Assembly (NCBI GenBank): GCA_046346965.1
Contig: JAXMHB010000014.1
Location: 45,369-109,368 of the forward strand
DNA from: JAXMHB01 sp046346965
Lineage (GTDB): Bacteria; Pseudomonadota; Gammaproteobacteria; Xanthomonadales; SZUA-5
Direction: 5' to 3'
DNA length: 64,000 nt
A program made the position numbers and the translations under genes. Of the stretch, positions 17,557-28,205 are shown piece by piece. The notes below the pieces were generated by a model. It made no database searches, was not told where the DNA came from, and was given only the letters and a program-made list of their open reading frames with translations. The number at the start of each line of letters is the position of its first letter. The stretch's first letter is position 1.

Positions 17557-18108
17557 TCAACGCGTCTGACAGGCGGCGCGGATCGCCACGGCAGGATCGT
17601 CGCCTACCGAGCTCTGCGGCGGCGGCCGCAACTGCAGTTCCACGCGGTCCTGCTGCCAGCGCGCATGCAGGCGCGGATACGGAAAGGGCGACTGGGTACA
17701 GGGCGGCACCACCCAGCCGCCGGACACGCAGCGACTGCCGCGGGCGATGGCAAAGGGCGAGTACAGAAAGCCGAACTCCACTTGCTGCGGCTGGCGACCG
17801 GACTGCTGCAGCCAGCGCTCGCTGGCGCCCGGGCTCAGCCGTAGCGTCGTGCCGTCTGCCGACACTTCCTCGATGTCGCGTGGATCGGCGCGAAAGCGCA
17901 GATTCGGCATCAGGCGGTCGCGCAGGCGGTCGAAGTTCAGCTGCCGGCGGATCGGATCGAGCAAGCCGCGGCTGAGGCCATCGACCGCATACACGTACAG
18001 CCGAAAATCGGCGCACACCGGGCCCACGAGCGCCGTCGCCTCGATCACCGGCAGCCCGTGCTCCGGCGTCAGCCAGCGTCTCAGTCTGGCCACCAGCGTG
18101 TCATCCAT
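17557..18108 (-). CDS. Hypothetical protein upstream of TonB receptor
   Basis: 183 residues with no signal peptide, starting at an ATG at 18106-18108 (MDDTLVARLRRWL). The sequence has an even mixture of charged and hydrophobic residues and two Cys in a central SRCVSGGWVVPPCTQS segment. I do not recognise a family. It ends 81 bases before the TonB receptor start on the same strand. The intervening AT-rich stretch (AAAAAGAAGTTAATTTTAC, 17,522-17,540) probably holds the receptor promoter. Codon use looks like its neighbours. A role linked to the receptor is only positional. Confidence 0.6.
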   Translation of the reverse strand: MDDTLVARLRRWLTPEHGLPVIEATALVGPVCADFRLYVYAVDGLSRGLLDPIRRQLNFDRLRDRLMPNLRFRADPRDIEEVSADGTTLRLSPGASERWLQQSGRQPQQVEFGFLYSPFAIARGSRCVSGGWVVPPCTQSPFPYPRLHARWQQDRVELQLRPPPQSSVGDDPAVAIRAACQTR

Positions 18109-18460
18109 GCGCCCTGTCTCCTGAAGTCTGATCGCGGGGTCTAAGCCTGGGATCGCGTTTGCCGCCGAATCCGGACATCGAGCGCCGGCGCGGCGATGTC
18201 AAAGCGGTGGCGGCCACGGCAGCCCGCGCCCGCCGCTGATACGCAGCCACGCCCGCGCGGATGCCAGCGGCGCAGAAATCGCGCGGCCGGCGCCGGTGTA
18301 AGGTCAGGCGCGGACAGACGCATCGCGGCGGCATACGGCACTCGCTATAGAACGCAAGACAGTAGCCAAAACGCTCGCAGCGGCGGATCTGCACGCGGGC
18401 GGCGACCGTAGACCGCCCGCATGGTTCAGGCGCGGGGCGCGCCGTCGCCGCGTGCCCGCC
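18109..18460. other. 350-bp non-coding stretch
   Basis: No gene, repeat or recognisable control element is supported. The frames open on the minus strand are Arg/Cys-rich and look like non-coding GC-rich DNA. Confidence 0.5.
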
Positions 18461-21121
18461 TCAGTCCCAGCCGTCCTGAAACAGGGCGTCCGTGTCCCGG
18501 GGCGTCAGCCTGAAGGTGATCCCGGCATTATCAATGCCTATCGCCACCGGCAACAGCACGCCCAGGTTGGCATCACACAATCCAAAGTACGCGGGCCCAT
18601 AGGGACAAGGGATATTGTTGTACACCTCGTCTACAAAAGCCGAATTCGCCGAGGTCGAAACGCGCAGGTTGCCTTCATATCCGACGTAGGGGACCGTAAA
18701 ACTGCCATCCGCCTGACTAAGTTGCGATTGTGCGTAGCGGGTTCCGCCAGAGCCGACTTCCCAGATGTCCACCAAGATCCCGGGCAGCGGGCCGCCGGTG
18801 CTGGCATTGGTGACCCGCCCCTTGACGCCGCGCGCCAAGCGCAGATTGAAATTGTAGTTTGTGAGCGCATCACCGTTGATGCTGATTGGCGTGCCGATCG
18901 TCGCCGAGCAGGAAACGCACGCTTGATCAGGCCAAACTGCGCCGTGGGCGAGGATGGTCGATGGCGCGACCAGGTAATACTGGCCCGCCGGGATGTCGGC
19001 GATAAGATAATTTGGTGGCGTAATGGACAGCCGACCCGAAAGCCTGGTGCCGTCGCTTACTCGCCGCAGTTCGAAGCTGGGCATATTGTAATTGGGGAAG
19101 TCCACGCCATCTATCTTGATGGTCCCTGACACACTGCCGGCGCGGCTCAGATGCAAGTCAAAGGTTTCTGCGGTTCCGATCGCGATTTCAACCGGCGTTG
19201 CGTTCGGGCAGATTGGCGGGCCGAAGCCGGCTGATTGACAGGGTGCGTTCGGGTAAGCGGCATCTTCGTGCGTCGGTGATATTGCAGCAATGATGTAACT
19301 GCCGGGTCTGCTATAGTTGAATGCATATTCCCCCATGGCATTGGTGTAGGTGTACCGGTAGCTTCCATCGCCAAGAGATATCAAATAGACGGTGTTGCTT
19401 TGCAGTGGTGCGCTGGTGGCTGAATCGAGGACCTTGCCGCGTACACTTGGGTAAGGCGTCGGCTCCAAATAATACTCGGGCAGCGTGGTTTCCGGGCGGA
19501 CCTGAATGAGGGTTGCTTGCACCAAGAGACTGGCGCAATCGCTGGTACAGTCGAGATCGGGATACAGGCGCCATGGGCTCGCACTTTGATATGCGGCCCG
19601 CAGATAGTAGTTCCCCGCCTCGACATCTTCAAAGTACGCAGGCGTCCACATGGTGTTGTAGCTTGAGCTGACAGTAGCCGTGCGCGCAACTTGGCCGCTC
19701 GGGTACAGCAGTTCGACTCTTATGGTCTGATCCGAGAGGCTGCGCACATTCACCTGCAGGCGCTGGCGCGGTGTCAGTGCGATTGAAACAGTCCCGCTAT
19801 AGGGACCGGATTCAGCAAATGTGATGGGCGTTCCGGCGCCCGTGGGGCAACCGGATGGTGGGCAGGGTATATTGTCGTAGGCCTCCGCGCGATAGCCGGT
19901 CGCGCCAGCAACTATGTAATAAGATATGCCCGAACGCAATCCTACAATGCGGGCGATGCCGGACGAATCCGTGTTGAGGTAGGCGAAGGACTGGGTTTGC
20001 GTGGTAACGTTTACAGCGGCGGCACGGATCGGCGCGCCAGTCAATTCATCGGTAACCGCAACGGTCAGCGCGCGACCACTTTCAAGTCTGAAGTCGATAT
20101 CACCCATGTACTGACCATCGGCGACGCTGAGTATGGTCGGCGTACCCGGGCCGCATTGGCTCAAGGCATAGCCTTGTGCGTCCGAACAGGGAATATTCGG
20201 ATAGGCAACATGGAGCAGATTGGATACATTCGCATAGCTCGTCGCGCCAGTGCGGAGTTGATGATTCCCGGCGGAGTACACGGTGGCGACATAGGTGCCG
20301 TTGATGACGTTGGCGGAGGTCGTGGAGTAGTTGTCCGGGCTGCGAAAGACGTAGACGGTCGTGTCATTCGCCGGCACGTTGGCCGGCTGAGCCAGGACGC
20401 GGCCGGCGATGGCAGATTGCAGGATGACTTCCAACCGTGTGGTGACTGGAGCGTAGCGGTCGTTGCTGCTGATATGGGCGATCCAGCGTACATCAGGCAC
20501 CGCAGCGAGTTCCTGCAGCCCATAGCTGTCGTCGATGGTCTGCGACGGATCTGCCCCGCAATCCCTGTACCAATCGATGCGGACATCGCCTCGGGAGCCC
20601 AATGACGAGAGCGCGTACTGACGTGCAGGGTCGGCGCTGACGCGTACCCACACACTGCCGTGGTGATCGGCCGTGGGCATCAGGTCTAGCTCAATGGCTT
20701 GTTTGAGTTCCAAGGGCAGCGGGTGTTGGCAGCTACTGCCGGCGGAGTTTGCATCCACCAGCATCTGGCGCCCGCGCGGCAGGTCGCTGTAGGGCAGAGG
20801 CGCCGTCTGACCGCGGGCCTGCAATTCGTTGTAGATATGCAGATTGCCGATGAGCGCCTGTACTTGCGCGAGCTTGCGCGCCGCGACGCTCTGTTCCGCC
20901 GGTTGCATGCTCAGAGCTTTCCTCAGTGCGTCCTCACGGGCGTCCAAGGCCAGGATCTGTTCTGAGCCAATCGCGCGGCGCTGACCATAGGCGCGCTCGG
21001 CGCTCATGTGGACCTCGCGCTCCAATTGTTGAATGGCCTGAATGGTGCCGTCTGCCTCAGTTGCAAGCGCCGGTGATGCAAACAGGGACAGGATCAGCAT
21101 CCAGCGTACGGAATGGCGCAT
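18461..21121 (-). CDS. Large secreted protein with repeated carboxypeptidase-regulatory-like domains
   Basis: 886 residues beginning with a signal peptide (MRHSVRWMLILSLFASPALA). From about residue 240 onward it is built of repeated Ig-like beta domains of the CarboxypepD_reg/SdrD B type, recognisable by VRGKVLDSATSAPLQSNTVYL, VKGRVTNASTGGPLPGI and intervening DGSFTVPYVG / MGEYAFNYSRPGSYI turns. Regularly spaced cysteines sit in N-I-P-C-P-like sites (YNNIPCPYGP, YDNIPCPPSGC, YPNAPCQSAG), possibly forming disulfides in each repeat. It ends in DALFQDGWD, related to the (I/L)F-x-x-G-F-E motif seen in two other large proteins here. Probable extracellular or surface protein; substrate unknown. It is monocistronic by position. 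Confidence 0.8.
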   Translation of the reverse strand: MRHSVRWMLILSLFASPALATEADGTIQAIQQLEREVHMSAERAYGQRRAIGSEQILALDAREDALRKALSMQPAEQSVAARKLAQVQALIGNLHIYNELQARGQTAPLPYSDLPRGRQMLVDANSAGSSCQHPLPLELKQAIELDLMPTADHHGSVWVRVSADPARQYALSSLGSRGDVRIDWYRDCGADPSQTIDDSYGLQELAAVPDVRWIAHISSNDRYAPVTTRLEVILQSAIAGRVLAQPANVPANDTTVYVFRSPDNYSTTSANVINGTYVATVYSAGNHQLRTGATSYANVSNLLHVAYPNIPCSDAQGYALSQCGPGTPTILSVADGQYMGDIDFRLESGRALTVAVTDELTGAPIRAAAVNVTTQTQSFAYLNTDSSGIARIVGLRSGISYYIVAGATGYRAEAYDNIPCPPSGCPTGAGTPITFAESGPYSGTVSIALTPRQRLQVNVRSLSDQTIRVELLYPSGQVARTATVSSSYNTMWTPAYFEDVEAGNYYLRAAYQSASPWRLYPDLDCTSDCASLLVQATLIQVRPETTLPEYYLEPTPYPSVRGKVLDSATSAPLQSNTVYLISLGDGSYRYTYTNAMGEYAFNYSRPGSYIIAAISPTHEDAAYPNAPCQSAGFGPPICPNATPVEIAIGTAETFDLHLSRAGSVSGTIKIDGVDFPNYNMPSFELRRVSDGTRLSGRLSITPPNYLIADIPAGQYYLVAPSTILAHGAVWPDQACVSCSATIGTPISINGDALTNYNFNLRLARGVKGRVTNASTGGPLPGILVDIWEVGSGGTRYAQSQLSQADGSFTVPYVGYEGNLRVSTSANSAFVDEVYNNIPCPYGPAYFGLCDANLGVLLPVAIGIDNAGITFRLTPRDTDALFQDGWD

Positions 21122-21243
21122 GGTTTTCCTTCAGCAGCTTGTGCCGGCGAATTCACGCCAGCCCGTGGCGATTCGGTTGGAGCACTGGAGTCTGCCGATT
21201 GCCGAGGTACTTGTCATGCCTGCGTGCGCTGACGGCAGGCGCG

Positions 21244-22848
21244 TCAGCTCGCCACTGAGCCGCGCACCGCCTCGAAACTGAGGCCGAATCGCGCCAGATA
21301 TTTGCGCAGTCGGTCGGCGTCGTTGCTGGACTGTTTGCGCTCGCGTGAGGCTTGAAAGAGGGTGCGGCCGGCGTCGGACAGTGAGCGCGATTGTCGGCAG
21401 ACGGTGATGACATCGGCCAGTTGGACCTGATCAAAGCGATCGATCTCGGCGGCGCGCTCGCCGAGCAGCGCGCGCAGATCGACGGCCTGATTGTCAGCGG
21501 CTGCGCCTCCCCACAAGCGCTGCAGCCGCGCGCACTCCTCGTGGACGCAATCGACATCGATGATGCCCTGCGGGGCCAGTGTGGCCATGCGGGTCAGCGA
21601 GGCCGAGAGGTCGCGGAAATTGCCGCGCCAGGCCGCATGGGGACTGGTGGCGAACTGCAGATAGCGGGTGCGCGCCTCGTGGTTGAAGCGCACGTGCTCG
21701 CCCTGTTGGCGGGCATAGCGCTCCAGTTCGTAGTCGAGATTGGGCTCGATGTCCTCCAGGCGCGCCTTCAAACCCGGCAAATCGAAGGTCCACAAATTGA
21801 GGCGCGCATAGAGATCGTCGCGAAAACGTCCCTCGCGCACCGCTTGTCCGAGATCGCGGTTGGTGCCGGCGATCAGCTGAAAATCGCTCTCGACTTCGCG
21901 ATCGCTGCCCACCGGCGGAAAGCGCCGATCCTCGATGGCGCGCAGCAGCATGGCCTGTTCATCGAGGCCCAGTTCGCCGATCTCGTCCAGAAACAGCAAG
22001 CCGCCGTCGGCGCTCTTGAGCAAGCCGGCGCGCTCGTGCTGGGCGCCGGTGTAGGCGCCTTTGACGTGACCGAACAGGGCGCTGGCGGCGCCATCGCCGC
22101 GCAAGGTGGCGCAGTTGACCTCGACGAAGCGACCGCTCAGCGCGTGGCGTTGCTTCTTCAGCGCGTACAGATTGCGCGCCAGCATGCTCTTGCCGGCGCC
22201 GGTCGGGCCCATCAGCAGCATCGGCGCTTTGGAGCGGATCGCCACCCGCTCGATTTGCGCGATCAGGCGATTGAAGGACGGCGAGCGCGTCGCAATGCCG
22301 CTTTTCAGAAAGGACTCGCTGTCCTCGCGCTGACGCGCGAAGCGGCGGGCGATCTCGTCGTAACGCTGCAGATTGAGGTCGATGATCTGCCAGTTGCCGA
22401 GCTCGCCGGCGCGTTGCTTGCGCGGCGGGCTGGTCTGCAGCAGGCGGGCCGGCAGAAAGCGCGCCTCGGTCAGCAGAAACCAGCAGATCTGGGCGACGTG
22501 CGTGCCGGTGCTGATGTGCACCAGATAGTCCTCGCGCTCTGGATCGAAGGCATAGCTGCGGGCGAAATCGAGCAGCGTCGCGTAGACCTGCTCGAAGTCC
22601 CAGGGATCGTCGAGTCGCAAGCTGTGCATGCGCACCTGGGTGTCCGGGCTCACCTGCGCCAGATCCTCGCGCAGCTGGCGGGCGAGGCCGGCAAAGCGCT
22701 GCTCGTCCAGCAACAGCTCCATGCGATCGACGCGCAAGTCCTCGTGCATGCCGAGCGCCACCGTCGGACGCCACTTCTCCCAACGCCCCGGCCCGTTGCC
22801 GACATCCAGCGTGGTACCGACAAAGCCGAGGACGACGAGGGGTTTCAT
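21244..22848 (-). CDS. rtcR: RtcR, sigma-54-dependent activator of RNA repair genes
   Basis: The ATG at 22846-22848 (MKPLVVLGFVGTTLD) matches the family start and gives 534 residues. The N-terminal ~180 residues form the CARF-like ligand-sensing domain (DYLVHISTGTHVAQICWFLL, RLLQTSPP). The AAA+ domain has Walker A GPTGAGKS near residue 216 and the sigma-54 contact loop as GAYTGA near 265. Walker B is GGLLFLDEIGEL near 288. A C-terminal helix-turn-helix region follows. RtcR senses RNA-damage products and activates rtcBA (established in E. coli). It is divergent from rtcBA with 372 bases between. The open frame upstream of the chosen start is low-complexity and not part of the protein. Confidence 0.95.
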   Translation of the reverse strand: MKPLVVLGFVGTTLDVGNGPGRWEKWRPTVALGMHEDLRVDRMELLLDEQRFAGLARQLREDLAQVSPDTQVRMHSLRLDDPWDFEQVYATLLDFARSYAFDPEREDYLVHISTGTHVAQICWFLLTEARFLPARLLQTSPPRKQRAGELGNWQIIDLNLQRYDEIARRFARQREDSESFLKSGIATRSPSFNRLIAQIERVAIRSKAPMLLMGPTGAGKSMLARNLYALKKQRHALSGRFVEVNCATLRGDGAASALFGHVKGAYTGAQHERAGLLKSADGGLLFLDEIGELGLDEQAMLLRAIEDRRFPPVGSDREVESDFQLIAGTNRDLGQAVREGRFRDDLYARLNLWTFDLPGLKARLEDIEPNLDYELERYARQQGEHVRFNHEARTRYLQFATSPHAAWRGNFRDLSASLTRMATLAPQGIIDVDCVHEECARLQRLWGGAAADNQAVDLRALLGERAAEIDRFDQVQLADVITVCRQSRSLSDAGRTLFQASRERKQSSNDADRLRKYLARFGLSFEAVRGSVAS

Positions 22849-23220
22849 TGGGGCGGGAAAAGGGGAAAGGGGAAAAGGAAAAGGGGGGCGGGCGAGGAGT
22901 CTAGGGGTGATCTGCCGGGATAAACAATAGATGCAAGGATAGGATTTCTTGGGTGGGCCGAGCGGTGCGATGGCCGTTGAAGGCAGTGCAAACAATGGCT
23001 TAGGACGCATCGCCAGGGTTGGCATGGTTTCTGGTATAGGCCTGAGGGAAGGATGAGTAGTGAGTGGTTAGTAGTGAGCAGTGAGTGGTGAGTAGTGAGT
23101 AGCAACAGGCTCCGACCGAGCGCATCACGTAGAGATGCTTGCCGCATCGCGCCTTTCCCATTTCACTTTTCACTTTTCACTCGTCTCCCCCAACGCGCCC
23201 CAGACCCGCGAGCACCCCCA
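22849..23220 (+). promoter_or_regulatory. rtcR-rtcBA divergent control region, low-complexity leader
   Basis: It contains purine-rich runs next to rtcR (22,855-22,890), a tandem of GAGTAGTGAGTG-like units at about 23,052-23,101, and a TTTTCAC repeat at 23,163-23,181. A sigma-54-type site (listed separately) lies 186 bases before rtcB. Operators for RtcR should lie upstream of that site, but no clear inverted repeat was found. Confidence 0.6.
23020..23035 (+). promoter_or_regulatory. Candidate sigma-54 (-24/-12) promoter for rtcBA
   Basis: TGGCATGGTTTCTGGT matches the consensus TGGCACG-N4-TTGC in the invariant -24 GG, the following CA and the first G of the -12 element. The -12 C is replaced by G. 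Spacing is exact. Its position between rtcR and rtcB and its orientation fit the known RtcR/sigma-54 control of rtcBA. Confidence 0.55.
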
Positions 23221-24429
<1,209 letters not shown>

Positions 24430-24478
24430 CCTTCCCCTTTTCCTTTTTCCCTTTTCCCTTTCCCTTTTTCGAATAGCC

Positions 24479-25498
24479 ATGCTGCACATCGACGGCGCCA
24501 CCGGCGAAGGTGGCGGACAAATCCTGCGGACGGCGCTGTCGCTCAGCATGCTGCGCGGTGTGCCGGTGCGCATCGCGCGCATCCGCGCCGGTCGCCGCAA
24601 ACCGGGGCTGCTGCGCCAGCATCTGGCGGCGGTCGAGGCGGCGGCGACGCTGTGTCAGGCGCGCACCGAGGGCGCTGCGCTCGGTTCGGGCGAACTCGAA
24701 TTCACGCCGGGGCCGGTGCGCGCGGGGCAGTACCGCGTGCGCATTGGCAGTGCCGGGAGCACCACGCTGGTGCTGCAAACGCTGCTGCCGGCGCTGCTGC
24801 GGGCGCCGGGTCCAAGCGAGCTTGAGATCGAGGGCGGCACGCACAACCCGATGGCGCCCAGCGTGGATTTTCTCGAGCACAGCTTCCTGCCGCCGCTGCG
24901 GGCGCAGGGTGCCGACATCGAGCTGACGCTGCTGCGGCACGGCTTCTATCCCGCCGGTGGCGGTCGTTTGCGGGTGCGCGTGCGGCCGGCGCCGCTGGCA
25001 CCGCTGCAGCTTTGCGAGCGCGGCAGTCTGCGCGGGATCGGCGCCGAGGCGCTGGTGGCGGCATTGCCGCGCCACATCGGCGAACGCGAGCTGGCGGTGG
25101 TGCGGCAGCGTTTTGCGCCCGGTGACGATGCCCTGCGCCTGCTGCAGCTCGACGCCACGCACGCGTCAGCGAACGTGTTGACGCTGCGGGCGCACTGCGC
25201 CCGTCACTGTGAAACCGTCGTCGCTTACGGCGAGGTCGGCAAGCGCGCGGAAGAGGTCGCCGCAGAGGCCTGCTCCGCGCTGGCGCAGTACCTCGACAGC
25301 GGCGCCGCCGTCGGCGAGCACCTGGCCGATCAGCTGCTGCTGCCGGCGTTGCTCGGCGGTGGCGGGGTCTACACCACGCATCGGGTGTCCGAGCATCTGC
25401 GCAGCAATATCGACACCATCGAGCGCATGGGCGCGGCGCGGATCACGCTGACGACGCTGGCGACCGACCTGCATCAGATCCGCGTGGCGCCGATCTGA
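24479..25498 (+). CDS. rtcA: RtcA, RNA 3'-terminal phosphate cyclase
   Basis: 339 residues from the ATG at 24479. The enzyme converts RNA 3'-phosphates to 2',3'-cyclic phosphates via an adenylylated His, supplying substrate for RtcB. Family signatures are the N-terminal DGATGEGGGQILRTALSLS, the RAGRRKPGL segment, and HGFYPAGGGRL. The catalytic His lies in SEHLRSNIDTIERM near residue 304. The 49-base gap from rtcB is an unusual pyrimidine run (repeated CCCTTTT), which leaves little room for a ribosome-binding site. Convergent with the next gene through a shared hairpin. Confidence 0.96.
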   Translation: MLHIDGATGEGGGQILRTALSLSMLRGVPVRIARIRAGRRKPGLLRQHLAAVEAAATLCQARTEGAALGSGELEFTPGPVRAGQYRVRIGSAGSTTLVLQTLLPALLRAPGPSELEIEGGTHNPMAPSVDFLEHSFLPPLRAQGADIELTLLRHGFYPAGGGRLRVRVRPAPLAPLQLCERGSLRGIGAEALVAALPRHIGERELAVVRQRFAPGDDALRLLQLDATHASANVLTLRAHCARHCETVVAYGEVGKRAEEVAAEACSALAQYLDSGAAVGEHLADQLLLPALLGGGGVYTTHRVSEHLRSNIDTIERMGAARITLTTLATDLHQIRVAPI

Positions 25499-25500
25499 GG

Positions 25501-25532
25501 CGAGCACCCGCGCGCTGCCGCGCGGGTGCTCG
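25501..25532. terminator. Bidirectional terminator between rtcA and the M48-TPM gene
   Basis: CGAGCACCCGCGCG pairs perfectly over 14 bp with CGCGCGGGTGCTCG around a 4-base loop. It sits 2 bases past the rtcA stop and 8 bases before the end of the convergent gene, so it can serve both. Confidence 0.8.
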
Positions 25533-25540
25533 CGGAGCGC

Positions 25541-27253
25541 TCAGGACTTCTGGTCGTAGCTCAGCAGATCGAAGCTCTGCGCGTCCTCCGGATTGCCGGA
25601 GAGCGCCGCGCTGCGTGCGATGAAGACGTAGCGCTGGCCTTCCTGCAGCGGCTTGCTCATCAGGCCCTCGGTGTGCGGATTGACGTACACCAGCAGATGG
25701 CGGCCGTCCTCGGTGCGCACGTACATCGGCGCACCCACCGACTCGGCGTGGACGTCGTTCACCCACTTCGCCTGCTCGCTGGCGGCGGCGTCGCGCTTGA
25801 CCAGCGTGCCTTCGATGCGCGTGATCTTGCGCCAGGTCGGGTCTAGTTCCGGCTCGATCTCCTGGCCGTTCATCCGCGCCTTCTCGGTCTCGTCCACCCG
25901 CGCCATCAGCTCGCCCAGCGACTGGTAGCGGATCACGAAATCCCAGTTCGACACGTCCTGCCCGATGTGCTCGGCCGCGGCCAGCGCCATCTCGGTCTGC
26001 GTGTCGTTGCAGACGGACTTGCAGTAGGCGACGCCGAGATCGATGAAGCTCTGCAGACGCTCCTTCTCCAGATCCACGTAGTCGCGCATCTCCAGCATGA
26101 TGCCGGGACCCATGGCGACGCCGACGCTGCCTTCCTTGGGCGCGATCACCAGCACCGCGCCGTTGCCGACGTCGAGTTTGCCGACGCGCAGCTGACGCAT
26201 CATCGCGTAGGCGTAGTCATCGCCACTGAGGCCGTGCAGGCTGTTCACCACCAGGGTGACGATCTCCACCTGATGCTGCTCGGCCAGCGCGTACATGCGC
26301 TGCTCGAAAGCCGCGCGCGTGGCCGGATCGAGCAGGCCGGTTTCGTCGACGACGAACTTGCCGAACTTGCTCGGGATCGCCTGCGCATCGGGCGCCGGCA
26401 GCACATCGCGCGCAGTCGTTGCTGCGGCGACCTCGGGACTGCCGGCATCGGTGCTGGCCGTCCCGACCACAGCGGGCGTGCCGGTGGACACGGGCTCCGC
26501 AACTGGCGCGCTGGTGCTCGCGACCGCTGCCGGTTCGGCGCTGCAACTCCCGCTTTGCTGGCTGCAGGCCTGCTCCCAGCCGTCGGCGATGGCGGCCACG
26601 CGCTTGCTGCGACCCGGATGGGTCGGGCCATCGGCCTCTGGCACCAGCGTGTTCATCGCCTTCTGGGCATCCGCCAGCGCCGCGCCCATCTTGTACAGCA
26701 CGTAGCCGCTGAACTTGTCGGCTTCCAGCTCCGTGGGCGGCTGGCTGCCGCCCGGCTGGATGGTGTGACCGGACAAGTGGTGGCCGATCTCGTGCGCCAT
26801 GATGCTGATCGGTGCCCAGTCGTTGTGGTCGGTGGCCTTTTGCACATCGGCCATGAAGGCCTGGTTGTAGGCGATCACGCGGTGCGGCAGCTTGTCCTCG
26901 CCGATCACGATCAGCGCCGCCGCATTGGGCACCTGCGGATGCGGGATGACATCGAAGTTCTGCGGCAGACCGGTGTATTTCATGATCCGATCGACCACCG
27001 CCTGGCCGGCGTCGGCGCCGCCTGCGGCCAGATTGCTGATCGAGGCCTGCACCGGCTTGCCGTCGTAGGAGCAGGCCTGCAATTGGCTGGCCAGCTCGTC
27101 GACCATCGCGGCCTCGCTGAGCGGCGCCGTGGTGGTCGCCACCTGAGCCGCCGGGGCCTGGGCCGGGGCGTTGGCATCCGGGCCGCAGGCAGCCAGTGCC
27201 ATGGCCAGCGCGGTCCACAGCAGGGTACGCGGTCCGACAGGGGGTCGTTTCAT
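25541..27253 (-). CDS. Lipoprotein fusing an M48-like zinc peptidase domain to a TPM domain
   Basis: The start is the ATG at 27251-27253 (MKRPPVGPRTLLW), preceded by a purine-rich GGAGATTGAGG site; 570 residues. A lipobox (ALAMALAAC) predicts lipid attachment. Residues ~60-235 form an M48-like domain with the zinc motif HEIGHHLSGH near 156 and a downstream ELEADKFSGYVLY supplying the third ligand. After an Ala/Thr/Pro-rich linker comes a TPM domain (DETGLLDPATRAAFEQRMYALAEQH, GAVLVIAPKEGSVGVAMGPGI), known from envelope repair proteins. A ~120-residue C-terminal tail follows. A role in envelope protein quality control is inferred. It lies 25 bases downstream of the DUF3667 gene, so it is probably co-transcribed. 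Confidence 0.85.
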   Translation of the reverse strand: MKRPPVGPRTLLWTALAMALAACGPDANAPAQAPAAQVATTTAPLSEAAMVDELASQLQACSYDGKPVQASISNLAAGGADAGQAVVDRIMKYTGLPQNFDVIPHPQVPNAAALIVIGEDKLPHRVIAYNQAFMADVQKATDHNDWAPISIMAHEIGHHLSGHTIQPGGSQPPTELEADKFSGYVLYKMGAALADAQKAMNTLVPEADGPTHPGRSKRVAAIADGWEQACSQQSGSCSAEPAAVASTSAPVAEPVSTGTPAVVGTASTDAGSPEVAAATTARDVLPAPDAQAIPSKFGKFVVDETGLLDPATRAAFEQRMYALAEQHQVEIVTLVVNSLHGLSGDDYAYAMMRQLRVGKLDVGNGAVLVIAPKEGSVGVAMGPGIMLEMRDYVDLEKERLQSFIDLGVAYCKSVCNDTQTEMALAAAEHIGQDVSNWDFVIRYQSLGELMARVDETEKARMNGQEIEPELDPTWRKITRIEGTLVKRDAAASEQAKWVNDVHAESVGAPMYVRTEDGRHLLVYVNPHTEGLMSKPLQEGQRYVFIARSAALSGNPEDAQSFDLLSYDQKS

Positions 27254-27278
27254 CCTCAATCTCCGGTTTGGACGGCCT

Positions 27279-28067
27279 TCAGGCCGACGGGGGCAGGGTG
27301 GCGAGCACCCATTTGATCACCGCCAGTGAGTACAGGCGGACGAGCAGAAACTTGCAGCCGGCATAGGCCAGCGCGGCCAGCAGCAGCTGCGGCCAGCGCG
27401 CGGCCCAGCGCCACTGGAAAAACTGAGCGCACACCAGCGTGACGATCAGCGCCTCGATGGCGTCCATCGGCCAGGCGCGAAACCACTGGTGCCAGGCGAG
27501 GAAGTCGGGCGCGCGCCAGACCAGCACCGGCAGCCACAGCAGCAGGTTGGCGCAGATGACCAGGAAATGCGCATACACCGCCAGCACCAGGTGCTCGGTC
27601 AGGTTGTAGGGCTGGCGCCAGCGCAGCACCAGCACCGAGGCGAGGAAGATCGCGAACACGCCGAGCGAGATCGACCAGTTGGCATACATCCGTACCCATT
27701 CCATCGCCTGATTGAGCGCGGCATTCGCCGAGCTCAGGTGGTTGGCGCGGGTGAGCACCAACAGCAATACGCCGATGGCGGGCAACAGCAGCTTGAGCGG
27801 GTGCAGATGGCGCGTGCGCGCTCCCCAGACGTACTCGCGCGCCACATGGCCCGGTGCCCGCAACAGCCGCCAGGCCGCGCGCAGCAGACCAAACTCGAAC
27901 ACGCGATAGCTCTGCCAGGCCTCCTGGCGTACCGCGCCGAACTGCAGGCGCCGGACCTGTCGCTGCCCGCACACGCTGCAATACGGACCGCTGAGGCTGG
28001 TGTTGCAGTTGCGGCAAATCGGCGCGGCAAAGTAGTCGGCATCGGGTGCGGCGGCGGCAGTGCTCAC
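27279..28067 (-). CDS. DUF3667 membrane protein with N-terminal zinc ribbon
   Basis: 262 residues from the ATG at 28065-28067. A short N-terminus is followed by a CRNC ... CSVC zinc-ribbon pair (residues ~18-34), the hallmark of DUF3667 proteins. Four to five membrane segments come next (HLHPLKLLLPAIGVLLLVLT, WSISLGVFAIFLASVLVL, LAVYAHFLVICANLLLWLPVLV, LLLAALAYAGCKFLLV). The function of the family is unknown. It is followed at 25 bases by the M48-TPM lipoprotein gene on the same strand; the 138-base gap from recD upstream suggests a separate promoter. Confidence 0.85.
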   Translation of the reverse strand: MSTAAAAPDADYFAAPICRNCNTSLSGPYCSVCGQRQVRRLQFGAVRQEAWQSYRVFEFGLLRAAWRLLRAPGHVAREYVWGARTRHLHPLKLLLPAIGVLLLVLTRANHLSSANAALNQAMEWVRMYANWSISLGVFAIFLASVLVLRWRQPYNLTEHLVLAVYAHFLVICANLLLWLPVLVWRAPDFLAWHQWFRAWPMDAIEALIVTLVCAQFFQWRWAARWPQLLLAALAYAGCKFLLVRLYSLAVIKWVLATLPPSA

Positions 28068-28205
28068 GGCTCAGGAACTCGTGCATGGAGGAGTGCGCGC
28101 TCGGCTCAGGGCATCAGATACCCGCTCATGCGCAAAACGCGGCCGAATTCTCCGCGGCATTCACGCGCTTTGCACAGAGTCGACGAGCGATCGGGATCGC
28201 GCGGT

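Noticed and set aside
21244..22848. CRISPR-associated role suggested by the CARF-like domain
   Set aside because: The full architecture and the adjacent rtcBA identify it as RtcR of RNA repair; no CRISPR components are nearby.
21391..22923. 510-residue plus-strand frame opposite rtcR
   Set aside because: No family features; rtcR motifs are continuous on the minus strand.
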